Source: an uncultured Bacilli bacterium (GTDB lineage Bacteria > Bacillota_I > Bacilli_A > RF39 > UBA660). From it: a stretch of 29,489 nt of DNA. The notes beneath the pieces are model-generated. The model was given only the letters and a program-made list of their open reading frames with translations, made no database searches and was not told the DNA's origin. The stretch spans positions 1-29,489 of the forward strand of contig CAKPSW010000007.1 in assembly GCA_934183705.1 (NCBI GenBank), given 5' to 3'. Position numbers and translations under genes: made by a program. Below are positions 23,171 to 29,489 of this stretch, piece by piece. The first letter of the stretch is position 1; every line of letters starts with the position of its first letter.

Positions 23171-23467
23171 ATGATATCAAAAAGTGAATTAGAAAGTTTG
23201 GCTAAAAAACTTATGTTTGAAATGAATGATGATGAATATGAAACTTTGGAAAAGGAGTTTGATGTTATATTAAAGCAAATGGATTTGATTGGTAATATTA
23301 AAGGTATTGATAAAGCTCTACCAATGACATTTCCTTTTGATTTAGAACTAAATGATGACTACTTAAGAGAAGATGTGTATAGTAATGAAATTAATTTTAA
23401 TGATATGAAGATTAATGTTAAAGATTATGAAGATAATAGAGTAAAGGTTCCTAAGGTGGTGGAATAA
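23171..23467 (+). CDS. gatC: Glutamyl/aspartyl-tRNA amidotransferase subunit C
   Basis: A 98-residue GatC, the small subunit that stabilises GatA on GatB. It matches the family helices ELESLAKKLMFEMNDDEY, FDVILKQMDLIGNI and the LREDVYSNEI stretch. The ATG at 23171 is chosen because GGAGG (23161-23165) lies 5 bases upstream; an in-frame ATG at 23159 overlaps that site. Its stop overlaps the gatA start (TAATG), so translation is coupled. With gatA and gatB it forms the enzyme that converts Glu-tRNA-Gln, and possibly Asp-tRNA-Asn, to the amidated forms. Confidence 0.9.
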   Translation: MISKSELESLAKKLMFEMNDDEYETLEKEFDVILKQMDLIGNIKGIDKALPMTFPFDLELNDDYLREDVYSNEINFNDMKINVKDYEDNRVKVPKVVE

Positions 23468-24903
23468 TGACAAATAAACTTATTGATGAAATTAGAAATA
23501 ATTTAGATAATGGTAGTGTTACTAGTGAGATGTTGTTTGAAGAAGCTACTAGTAGGGCTAGAGAATATCAAGACGAATATAACTGTTTTGTTACAATTAT
23601 GAATAAAAAAGAAGAGGTGGAGGGAGATAGTATACTAAGAGGAATACCTTATGCTTTAAAAGATAATATTTCTACTAGGGGTATACTTACTACTGCTTCT
23701 TCTAATATACTTAAAGATTATATTCCTTTATATGATGCTACTGTTTATAAAAAATTAAAAGAGTCGGGTGCTGTACTTATGGGTAAGACCGTACTTGATG
23801 AACTTGCTATGGGAGGAACTGGTACTACTGGTCATACTGGTGTTGTTAGAAATCCGTGGGATAAGGAAAGAATGATTGGTGGTAGTTCTGCTGGTAGTGC
23901 GGCTTCTGTGGCTCTTGGCATTGTTCCTTTTGCAATTGGTTCTGATACAGGAGATTCTATTAGAAAGCCTGCTGCTTATGGTGGAGTAGTTGGATATAAA
24001 CCTACATATGGTAGAATATCTAGATATGGTTTATTTGCTTTTGCTTCTAGTTTAGATCATCTTGGAGTATTTGCTAGAAGTGTTAAGGATGTAAGTTATG
24101 TTATGGATATAGTTAAAGGGCATGATGATAAGGATATGACTAGTTTACCTGATGAGGATATTTCTTATGTTGATAATTTAGATAATGATATTAAAGGCAG
24201 AAAATTATTTTATATTAAAGAGGCTATGGATATAGTTAGTGATAGTGATGAATTAAAGGGTATTATGGATAATTTTAAAGAGGTTATTAGTAAATGCAAA
24301 TCTTTAGGTTTTGAAGTAGAAGAAGTTACTTTTGGTAAAGAATTACTTGAGGCTATATATCCTGTGTATAATGTTATTTCTTGTGCAGAGGCTACTAGTA
24401 ATAATTCTAATTTAACTGGTATTCCATTTGGTAGTAGAGTAGAAGCTGGTAATGTTAATGATATTATGATGAAAAGTAGAACAGAAGGTTTTTCTGAACT
24501 TATTAAGAGAAGATTTGTTATTGGTAGTTATGTTCTTCAAAAAGAAAATCAAGAAAAATTATTTTTAAATGCTTCTAGAGCTAGAAGACTTATTGTTGAT
24601 AGAATGAATGAATTATTTAAAAAATATGATGGTCTTATTATGCCTACGAGTGGTGAGGTTGCTCCTTTATTTGATAAGGCTAGTGATAAATTATCAGATG
24701 AGTATTTGATTCTTGGTAATCATCTTGTTATTGGTAATTTTGGAGGTTTTCCTAGTATTTCTATTCCTAGCGGTTTTGTTAATAATATGCCAGTTAGTGT
24801 AAATATTACAGGTAGAGCAAAAGAAGATTATTTAGTTCTTAATATAGCTAATAAAATAGAAGAGGTTCTTGGATGCAGAGGTATGGTGGCTAAAGATGAG
24901 TAA
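23467..24903 (+). CDS. gatA: Glutamyl/aspartyl-tRNA amidotransferase subunit A
   Basis: A 478-residue amidase-signature enzyme that releases ammonia from glutamine for GatB. The catalytic triad Lys65 (YALKDNI), Ser140 (GGSSAGSA) and Ser164 (GSDTGDS) is present, with the spacing known for GatA. The usual SDTGGSIRQPA reads SDTGDSIRKPA, a change seen as Asp163 and Lys167. The overall length is normal (about 485). It overlaps gatC by one base and gatB by eight bases, so all three subunits are made from one transcript. The substitution near the active site does not remove catalytic residues, so the enzyme is expected to work. Confidence 0.97.
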   Translation: MTNKLIDEIRNNLDNGSVTSEMLFEEATSRAREYQDEYNCFVTIMNKKEEVEGDSILRGIPYALKDNISTRGILTTASSNILKDYIPLYDATVYKKLKESGAVLMGKTVLDELAMGGTGTTGHTGVVRNPWDKERMIGGSSAGSAASVALGIVPFAIGSDTGDSIRKPAAYGGVVGYKPTYGRISRYGLFAFASSLDHLGVFARSVKDVSYVMDIVKGHDDKDMTSLPDEDISYVDNLDNDIKGRKLFYIKEAMDIVSDSDELKGIMDNFKEVISKCKSLGFEVEEVTFGKELLEAIYPVYNVISCAEATSNNSNLTGIPFGSRVEAGNVNDIMMKSRTEGFSELIKRRFVIGSYVLQKENQEKLFLNASRARRLIVDRMNELFKKYDGLIMPTSGEVAPLFDKASDKLSDEYLILGNHLVIGNFGGFPSISIPSGFVNNMPVSVNITGRAKEDYLVLNIANKIEEVLGCRGMVAKDE

Positions 24904-26317
24904 ATATATTCCGGTTATTGGACTTGAAGTTCACTGTGAACTTAAGAGTAATAGTAAAAACTTTAGTACTGGTAAAAATGGTAATGGGGATGTTAATACT
25001 AATTTATCAGTAGTTGATATTGGTTATCCTGGTATTTTACCTTGTGTTAATAAAGAGGCAGTTAAAAAGAGTATTATGGTTGCTTTAGCTTTAAACTGTA
25101 AAGTACCTGAAAAACTTACTTTTGATAGAAAAAATTATTATTATCCTGATTTACCTAAGGGATATCAAATTACACAGTTTAAGAATCCTATTGGTACTAA
25201 TGGTTATGTTATGATTAATGTTGATGGAACTGATAAAAGAATAGATATTCATGATACGCATTTAGAAGAGGATACTGCTAATATGGATCATTTGAGTACT
25301 TATTCTCTAATTGATTATAATAGGGCGGGAGTGCCACTTCTTGAGACTGTTACAGAGCCTTGTATTTCATCTTCGAAAGAGGCTATTGCTTACTTAGAAG
25401 CACTTAGAAATATATTTTTATATTTGGATGTTAGTGATGCAAGAGCAGATCTTGGTCAGATAAGAGTAGATGTTAATGTTTCGATGAAAAAAGAAGAAGA
25501 TATGAAGCTTGGAACAAGGGTTGAAATGAAAAATGTTAATTCTTTTTCTACAGTTAAGGAAGTTATTGAAGTTGAGATTAAAAGACAAACAGAAATACTT
25601 GAAGCAGGAGGAATTATTGAGCAGGAAACTAGAAGATATGATGAGGCTAATAAGACTACAGTATTTATGAGAGGTAAGAGCGATGCTATTGATTATAAAT
25701 ACTATACAGAGCCTAATATTCCTCCTATTAAATTGAGGAAAGAATTTATTGATGATATTAAAAATAATATGCCTGCTCTTGAATATGAAAGAAAGAATAC
25801 ATATATAAATGAATATGGTATTAGTAATATTGATGCTAGTACGCTTACTAAAGATAAGAGGTTATCTGATTATTTCGAAAGTGTTATTAACTATGGCTCT
25901 AATCCTAAAGATACTTCTAATGTTATAGTAGGATTCTTACTTGGATATTTAAATAAGCATTATAAGAATATTTCGGATATTAATATTAAAGCAAAGGATT
26001 TTAGTGAAATTATTAAGATGATGAGTGATGGTAAGATATCTAATAAACAGGCTAAAGATATATTTACTAAAGCCTTAGATGAAGATAAAAATGTATTAGG
26101 TGTTGCTAAGTCTATTGGTACTCAGATAAGCGATAAAGAAGAAATTAGAAATATTATTAATGAAGTATTTAATGATAATCCTAAAGTTATAGATGATTTT
26201 AAGTCTGGTAAGAATGTTAATGGTTTTATTATGGGACTTATTATGAAGAAGACTTCTGGTAAAGTAAATCCGGGTGTTACTAATATTGTACTTAAAGAAG
26301 AACTAGAAAAATTATAG
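24896..26317 (+). CDS. gatB: Glutamyl/aspartyl-tRNA amidotransferase subunit B
   Basis: A 473-residue GatB, which binds the mischarged tRNA and performs kinase and amidation steps. Family features are YIPVIGLEVHCELKSNSKNF at the N-terminus, DIGYPGILPCVN, FDRKNYYYPDLPKGYQITQF, HLEEDTAN and DYNRAGVPLLE. A C-terminal YqeY-like tail (about 325-473) ends with KTSGKVNPGVTN. The ATG at 24896 is chosen; an in-frame ATG at 24869 is inside gatA and would add nine residues not matching the family start. The eight-base overlap with gatA (ATGAGTAA) suggests coupling. A terminator overlaps its stop codon. Confidence 0.97.
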   Translation: MSKYIPVIGLEVHCELKSNSKNFSTGKNGNGDVNTNLSVVDIGYPGILPCVNKEAVKKSIMVALALNCKVPEKLTFDRKNYYYPDLPKGYQITQFKNPIGTNGYVMINVDGTDKRIDIHDTHLEEDTANMDHLSTYSLIDYNRAGVPLLETVTEPCISSSKEAIAYLEALRNIFLYLDVSDARADLGQIRVDVNVSMKKEEDMKLGTRVEMKNVNSFSTVKEVIEVEIKRQTEILEAGGIIEQETRRYDEANKTTVFMRGKSDAIDYKYYTEPNIPPIKLRKEFIDDIKNNMPALEYERKNTYINEYGISNIDASTLTKDKRLSDYFESVINYGSNPKDTSNVIVGFLLGYLNKHYKNISDINIKAKDFSEIIKMMSDGKISNKQAKDIFTKALDEDKNVLGVAKSIGTQISDKEEIRNIINEVFNDNPKVIDDFKSGKNVNGFIMGLIMKKTSGKVNPGVTNIVLKEELEKL

Positions 26318-26326
26318 TTCTTTTTT
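26298..26326 (+). terminator. Terminator of gatCAB
   Basis: AAGAACTA (26298-26305) pairs with TAGTTCTT (26315-26322) with a 9-base loop and a T run. The gatB TAG stop is in the right arm. Confidence 0.85.
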
Positions 26327-26389
26327 GTTTTCTTTTTTTCTTTTTTATGGTAGAATATTGTTAGAATAGAAATTGAGGAGTATGTGAAA

Positions 26390-27613
26390 ATGAAGAGGAA
26401 AATTTTTAATTTATTATTTGCTTTAGTATTTGTCTTCTTATGTTTGTTTAGTTATACATTTGTTCAGGCTAAAAGTGTATCTATGGGGATTGGTGGTAAT
26501 AAAAGTACTCTAGAGCCTGGAGATACAATTAAAGTTGATTTGATTATTTCATGTGTTGCTAAAGGGACTAATGTTAATAAGATGGATACTGGATTTGAAT
26601 ATGATTCTAATGTGTTTACGCTTGTTGATAATCAAAATGTTAAGTATTATGATGGATGGAAAAAGGTTAAAGAAAACTTAGATGATAAAACTGGTAGTTA
26701 TACTATTAGTTTAAAAGCGGATTCTTCTAAAAACTATATTAGTAATATTGAGGCATCAGATAAATGTAATGATGATAAATATGTTACTTTAGTTAGTGGT
26801 TATGAACTTAAAGTTAAAGATATCGCTAATCAGAAGTCTAAAATATGGGCTTTGCAAGATGGTAGTAGGAGTACTTCTATTGAGGTTGATATTTTTAAAG
26901 CTAATGATAATAATAATTTGAAAGAGCTTAATGTTGAAGGAGTAGAGATTGAACCTAGTTTTTCTTCTGATATTACTAGTTATGAGGCAGAAGTTAGTTA
27001 CGATAAGGATAAAGTTGTAATTAATGCTACTTGTGCTGGTGAGGGATGTAATGTTTCTAATACTGGTGAAAAGTCATTACAGGTTGGTGAAAATAGATTT
27101 GAAATAGTTGTTACTGCTGAAGATGGTAGTAAGAAGAAATACAATTTATTTATTAATAGAAAAGAAGCTTCTTCGGATACTACTTTGTCATCTTTAAAAA
27201 TTAAGGATTCTAATGGTGATAATGTTTCTTTTGGTTTTAAAAGTGATAAACGTAGTTATAATATTAATGTGGATTATGATATTTTGTTTGTTACTTTTGA
27301 GACTAAGTGTAGTGGGGATAACTGTAAGGTTGATGATATAGAGACTCAAAAGTTAGAAGTTGGCGATAATAGTATTAAAATAAAAGTTACTGCTGAGGAT
27401 GGTACTACTGGTGAATATAAGATTAATATTATTAGGGAAAAGAAAAAGAGTATAATTCCTTATATAGTTTGTGGAATAGTTTTACTTGGCCTTATTTCAG
27501 TAGGAGTGGTTTTCTTTATTAAAAGAAGAAATAATAAAAAAGCAAAACATACTAATGTTGAACCTATTGTGGTTAATGATGATGATAGTTTTGATATTGA
27601 TAATTTACAATAA
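26390..27613 (+). CDS. Surface protein with cohesin-like and two cadherin-like sandwich domains
   Basis: A 407-residue secreted, membrane-anchored protein. A signal peptide (1-27, probably ending at VQA) precedes an N-terminal domain (about 28-148) that looks like a cohesin-type beta sandwich. Two cadherin-like beta-sandwich units (PF12733-like, about 176-257 and 265-349) follow, each ending with a VTAEDG-type strand and a YNLFINR or YKINIIR strand. Each has a Cys-x4-Cys pair (C215/C220 and C307/C312). One membrane helix (about 355-377), a basic stop-transfer and an acidic tail end the protein. The ATG at 26390 follows TTGAGGAG; an in-frame GTG at 26384 is too close. Role in adhesion or wall sensing is inference. 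Confidence 0.82.
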   Translation: MKRKIFNLLFALVFVFLCLFSYTFVQAKSVSMGIGGNKSTLEPGDTIKVDLIISCVAKGTNVNKMDTGFEYDSNVFTLVDNQNVKYYDGWKKVKENLDDKTGSYTISLKADSSKNYISNIEASDKCNDDKYVTLVSGYELKVKDIANQKSKIWALQDGSRSTSIEVDIFKANDNNNLKELNVEGVEIEPSFSSDITSYEAEVSYDKDKVVINATCAGEGCNVSNTGEKSLQVGENRFEIVVTAEDGSKKKYNLFINRKEASSDTTLSSLKIKDSNGDNVSFGFKSDKRSYNINVDYDILFVTFETKCSGDNCKVDDIETQKLEVGDNSIKIKVTAEDGTTGEYKINIIREKKKSIIPYIVCGIVLLGLISVGVVFFIKRRNNKKAKHTNVEPIVVNDDDSFDIDNLQ

Positions 27614-27618
27614 ATTTT

Positions 27619-27650
27619 AAGATATTAGTCTTAGACTAGTATCTTTTTTT
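27619..27650 (+). terminator. Terminator of the surface protein gene
   Basis: A 12-bp stem with one wobble pairs 27619-27630 with 27634-27645 around a TTA loop, followed by T residues to 27650. Confidence 0.85.
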
Positions 27651-27689
27651 AACTTTTACATAAAATATTGAAAAAGTTGAAAAAAGTAC

Positions 27690-27718
27690 TTGATTATTTG
27701 AAAAAAGTATTATATAAT
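27690..27718 (+). promoter_or_regulatory. Promoter of tRNA-Asn
   Basis: TTGATT (27690-27695), a 17-base spacer and TATAAT (27713-27718), about 23 bases before the tRNA. Confidence 0.65.
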
Positions 27719-27740
27719 TAAGAAGTCTTGTGGATGTATT

Positions 27741-27816
27741 GGCCAATTAGCTCAGTCGGTAGAGCACTCGGCTGTTAACCGATAGGTCGTAGGTTCGAGC
27801 CCTACATTGGCCGCCA
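27741..27816 (+). tRNA. tRNA-Asn (GTT)
   Basis: A 76-base tRNA with CCA encoded. The acceptor stem is GGCCAAT with ATTGGCC, the D stem is GCTC/GAGC, the T stem is GTAGG/CCTAC around TTCGAGC, and the anticodon loop CTGTTAA gives GTT (27774-27776), read as Asn. The outermost anticodon-stem pair (27-43) is C opposite U, an unusual mismatch. It is followed by a terminator and stands alone. Confidence 0.96.
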
Positions 27817-27826
27817 TTTGATAATT

Positions 27827-27849
27827 AAACTATCTTAGGATAGTTTTTT
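27827..27849 (+). terminator. Terminator of tRNA-Asn
   Basis: AAACTATC (27827-27834) pairs with GATAGTTT (27839-27846) with a TTAG loop and a T run. Confidence 0.85.
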
Positions 27850-27869
27850 TATAAATATTATTATTTTAA

Positions 27870-27899
27870 TTGACAAATGTGCAGTAAATGTGTTATATT
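27870..27899 (+). promoter_or_regulatory. Promoter of secE-nusG
   Basis: A perfect TTGACA (27870-27875), an 18-base spacer and TATATT (27894-27899) with TGT before the -10. Confidence 0.75.
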
Positions 27900-27946
27900 T
27901 ATGTCAGCCGATAGGTGTTTTTATTTTAATCAATTGAGGAGGATTT

Positions 27947-28123
27947 ATGGGTAAGATTGTTGATTATTTTAGAGGAGTAAAAAAAGAGGCTGCTAGAATT
28001 AAATGGACTAGTAAAAAGGATTTGTTAAAATACTCTGTATCTACTATTAGTTTTATGATATTTTTTGGTGTTTTCTTTTATTTAATTGATATGCTTGTAG
28101 CATTATTAAGGAGCGGTTTATAA
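27947..28123 (+). CDS. secE: Preprotein translocase subunit SecE
   Basis: A 58-residue small membrane protein with one transmembrane helix (about 32-55, from VSTISFMIFF onward) and the amphipathic N-terminal segment VKKEAARIKWTSKKDLLKYS typical of SecE (compare the conserved ELKKVxWP-type region). It is an essential part of the SecYEG channel. The start follows GAGGAGG, and the stop TAA overlaps the nusG ATG (TAATG). The usual Firmicutes order rpmG-secE-nusG lacks rpmG here. It is too short to be found by length-filtered gene calling. Confidence 0.92.
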   Translation: MGKIVDYFRGVKKEAARIKWTSKKDLLKYSVSTISFMIFFGVFFYLIDMLVALLRSGL

Positions 28124-28659
28124 TGAAAAAGGAATGGTATGTTGTTAATACTGTTAGTGGACACGAATATAAAGTAAAAGAAAAATTGGAAATGAAGATT
28201 AACTCTAGAGATTTACAGGAAAATATATTTAGAGTTATTGTTCCTGAACAAAAGGAAATTGAATTTAAAAATGGTGTAAAGAAAGAAAAAGTTAAGAAAA
28301 TGTTTCCTGGATATGTACTTGTAGAAATGGTTATGAGTGATGAAGCTTGGTACATTGTTAGAAATACACAAGGTGTAACTGGGTTTATTGGATCTTCTGG
28401 TAAAGGTGCTAAACCTATTCCACTACTTCCACAAGAAGTTGATCGTATTCTTAATAGTATGGGTATGAGTAGAGTGGATGTTAGTAAAGACCTTAAAGAA
28501 GGGGCTAAAGTTAAGATTATTTCTGGACCATTTAAAGATATGATGGCTAAAATTGATTCTATTGATTTGAAGGAACAAAAACTTACTGTATTAGTAGATT
28601 TGTTTGGCCAAGAGACTTCAGTTGAGGTTGATATGCAAGAAGTAGAAACTTTGGGATAA
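28123..28659 (+). CDS. nusG: Transcription termination/antitermination protein NusG
   Basis: A 178-residue NusG that binds RNA polymerase and links it to Rho or ribosomes. The NGN domain (about 1-115) opens with WYVVNTVSGHEYKVKEKLE, has FPGYVLVEMVMSDEAWYIVRN and ends before a flexible linker. The KOW domain (about 125-178) begins GAKVKIISGPFKDMMAKIDSID. Length is typical. AAGGAG precedes the ATG, which overlaps the secE stop. It is followed by a separate rplK promoter. Confidence 0.97.
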   Translation: MKKEWYVVNTVSGHEYKVKEKLEMKINSRDLQENIFRVIVPEQKEIEFKNGVKKEKVKKMFPGYVLVEMVMSDEAWYIVRNTQGVTGFIGSSGKGAKPIPLLPQEVDRILNSMGMSRVDVSKDLKEGAKVKIISGPFKDMMAKIDSIDLKEQKLTVLVDLFGQETSVEVDMQEVETLG

Positions 28660-28714
28660 TTTTTAAATAAAAATGCTTATGTTGTTAAAACTTTAATAAA
28701 AATAAAAAAAATAG

Positions 28715-28743
28715 TTGTATTTTAAAAAAAAGTGTGATATCAT
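28715..28743 (+). promoter_or_regulatory. Promoter of rplKA
   Basis: TTGTAT (28715-28720), a 17-base spacer and TATCAT (28738-28743). The predicted start near 28750 gives a leader of about 90 bases. Confidence 0.6.
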
Positions 28744-28749
28744 TATCGG

Positions 28750-28830
28750 TGCGAGACATATTATTATGTTAGTAAGTGGAAGGCGGACGGCTGATAGGAC
28801 CACACGCGAAAAAGAAATTTTAATAGGAGG
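28750..28830 (+). promoter_or_regulatory. Structured rplK leader, candidate ribosomal protein L1 target
   Basis: The leader holds a small hairpin, ACATA/TATGT (28756-28760 and 28765-28769), then GTGGAAGG (from 28776) closed by CCAC (28800-28803), with TGATAGGACC between. The same GTGGAAGG...CCAC arrangement occurs before rplA. Firmicutes rplK and rplA leaders carry a similar L1-binding element, so autoregulation by L1 is a reasonable inference, although the interior differs between the two copies. Confidence 0.45.
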
Positions 28831-28838
28831 TGTTTTTC

Positions 28839-29261
28839 GTGGCTAAGAAAGAAGTTACTAAAATAATTAAATTACAAATTCCAGCAGGAAAAGCAACACC
28901 AGCTCCTCCAGTAGGAACTGTACTTGGACCAGCAGGAATTAATTTACAAGAATTTTGTACTAAATTTAATGATGCATCTAGAGATAAAATGGGAGATATA
29001 TTACCGGTTGAAATTACTATTTATGAAGATAGAAGTTTTGATCTTGTACTTAAAACTCCACCTTGTGCATTCTTACTTAAGAAAGCTGCTGGTATTAAAT
29101 CTGGATCTAGTAAAGGTGAAGTTGTTGCAACTTTATCAAAGGATAAACTTAGAGAAATCGCTGAAACTAAGTTGCCTGATTTAAATGCTTATACAGTTGA
29201 AGAGGCTATGAAAATAGTTGAAGGTACTGCCCGTAACATGGGAATTAAAATAGAAGATTAA
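28839..29261 (+). CDS. rplK: Ribosomal protein L11
   Basis: A 140-residue L11 of the 50S GTPase-associated centre. The N-terminal domain has [32 protein letters not shown] and FN, and the C-terminal RNA-binding domain has [20 protein letters not shown] and the end [10 protein letters not shown]. The start is a GTG at 28839, 8 bases after AGGAGG (28825-28830); an in-frame upstream GTG at 28830 overlaps that site. Length equals that of other L11 proteins. It leads into rplA after an 80-base gap with a leader-like structure. Confidence 0.97.
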   Translation: MAKKEVTKIIKLQIPAGKATPAPPVGTVLGPAGINLQEFCTKFNDASRDKMGDILPVEITIYEDRSFDLVLKTPPCAFLLKKAAGIKSGSSKGEVVATLSKDKLREIAETKLPDLNAYTVEEAMKIVEGTARNMGIKIED

Positions 29262-29270
29262 TTATAATAT

Positions 29271-29325
29271 GTCATATAGGTTTTATACCTATGTGGAAGG
29301 ATAAGATAGTCCGCAATTACCACAT
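29271..29325 (+). promoter_or_regulatory. rplK-rplA intergenic RNA element, candidate L1 target
   Basis: ATGTGG (29291-29296) and CCACAT (29320-29325) form a 6-bp stem directly before the AGGAGGG ribosome binding site (29327-29333) of rplA, with AAGG and CCGC inside. A competing hairpin pairs 29272-29281 with 29287-29296 (ten pairs, two wobbles) and would use the same GTGG. The two folds are mutually exclusive. Confidence 0.5.
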
Positions 29326-29340
29326 AAGGAGGGAAGACGA

Positions 29341-29489
29341 ATGAAAAGAAGTAAAAGATATGTTTCTAATTTAGAAAAAATCGAAAAGAATAAAGTATAT
29401 TCTGCATTAGAGGCTGTTAAATTAGTTAAAGAGACTTCTAATACTAAGTTTGATGGTACTGTTGAAGTTGCTATGAATTTAAACTTAGA
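29341..29489 (+). CDS. rplA: Ribosomal protein L1 (5' part only)
   Basis: The first 49 residues of L1, cut by the window edge. The visible sequence, with [39 protein letters not shown] and EVAMNLNL, fits the N-terminus of bacterial L1. The ATG is 7 bases after AGGAGGG. Its position after rplK is the normal order, and L1 may regulate this operon through the leader elements described upstream. Confidence 0.95.
   Translation, partial: MKRSKRYVSNLEKIEKNKVYSALEAVKLVKETSNTKFDGTVEVAMNLNL

Noticed and set aside
28053..28355. 100-codon minus-strand frame across secE and nusG
   Set aside because: It lies opposite two unmistakable genes and has no ribosome binding site.

Overview
This window is about 29.5 kb of very AT-rich chromosomal DNA, with coding thirds dominated by A and T. 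It carries low-GC Gram-positive (Firmicutes, Bacilli-like) housekeeping genes and reads as a fragment of a small-genome, probably uncultured, anaerobic gut Bacilli lineage, possibly near RF39 or Erysipelotrichia-type groups. The taxonomy is an inference. The supporting points are the delta subunit of RNA polymerase, the ywiB-argS-rpoE order, the sporulation genes spoIVA and spoVIF, YugP, EngB and Der, the GatCAB amidotransferase, and strong GGAGG ribosome binding sites. TGA is used as a stop (for example where ywiB overlaps argS), so the Mycoplasma genetic code does not apply.

Layout. 1-92: no gene, short repeats of TTGA/TCAA type. 93-2366 (minus): a zinc-ribbon membrane protein and a class A penicillin-binding protein. 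2493-6951 (plus): ywiB, argS and rpoE, then two proteins of the uncharacterised 2-hydroxyacyl-CoA dehydratase-related families (COG3580-like and COG3581-like). 7041-9054 (plus): an apparent three-gene operon of two related VUT/YhhQ-type membrane proteins and an HTH/S24-fold regulator that lacks the catalytic lysine. 9086-9358 (minus): HU. 9577-10716 (plus): an AI-2E family permease. 10737-20927 (minus): a long run of spoIVA, a class I glutamine amidotransferase-like gene, spoVIF, der, an unknown gene, engB, an LCP-family cell wall enzyme, yugP, a membrane-anchored HELLH protein, an RluA-type pseudouridine synthase and an rRNA methyltransferase-like gene. 21038-22204 (minus): Hsp20, a small membrane protein and an XRE regulator. 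22369-26317 (plus): a stand-alone ABC-type ATPase and gatCAB. 26390-27613 (plus): a surface protein with two cadherin-like sandwiches. 27741-29489 (plus): tRNA-Asn, then secE, nusG, rplK and the start of rplA.

How it fits together. Most genes serve translation (argS, gatCAB, tRNA-Asn, rplK, rplA, der, engB, rRNA modification), transcription (rpoE, nusG), envelope construction (PBP, LCP protein, SecE) or sporulation (spoIVA, spoVIF). Intrinsic terminators are abundant and often overlap the ends of the genes they serve. Several promoters share a TTGTAT-like -35 box and a 17-base spacer. The least ordinary items are the COG3580/COG3581 pair without its ATPase, the doubled VUT genes with a degenerate S24 regulator, the spoVIF-amidotransferase-spoIVA cluster, the HELLH membrane protein, an apparent ATT start for ywiB, and paired leader motifs before rplK and rplA that resemble ribosomal protein L1 targets. 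I found no CRISPR array, intact insertion sequence, prophage or rRNA gene.
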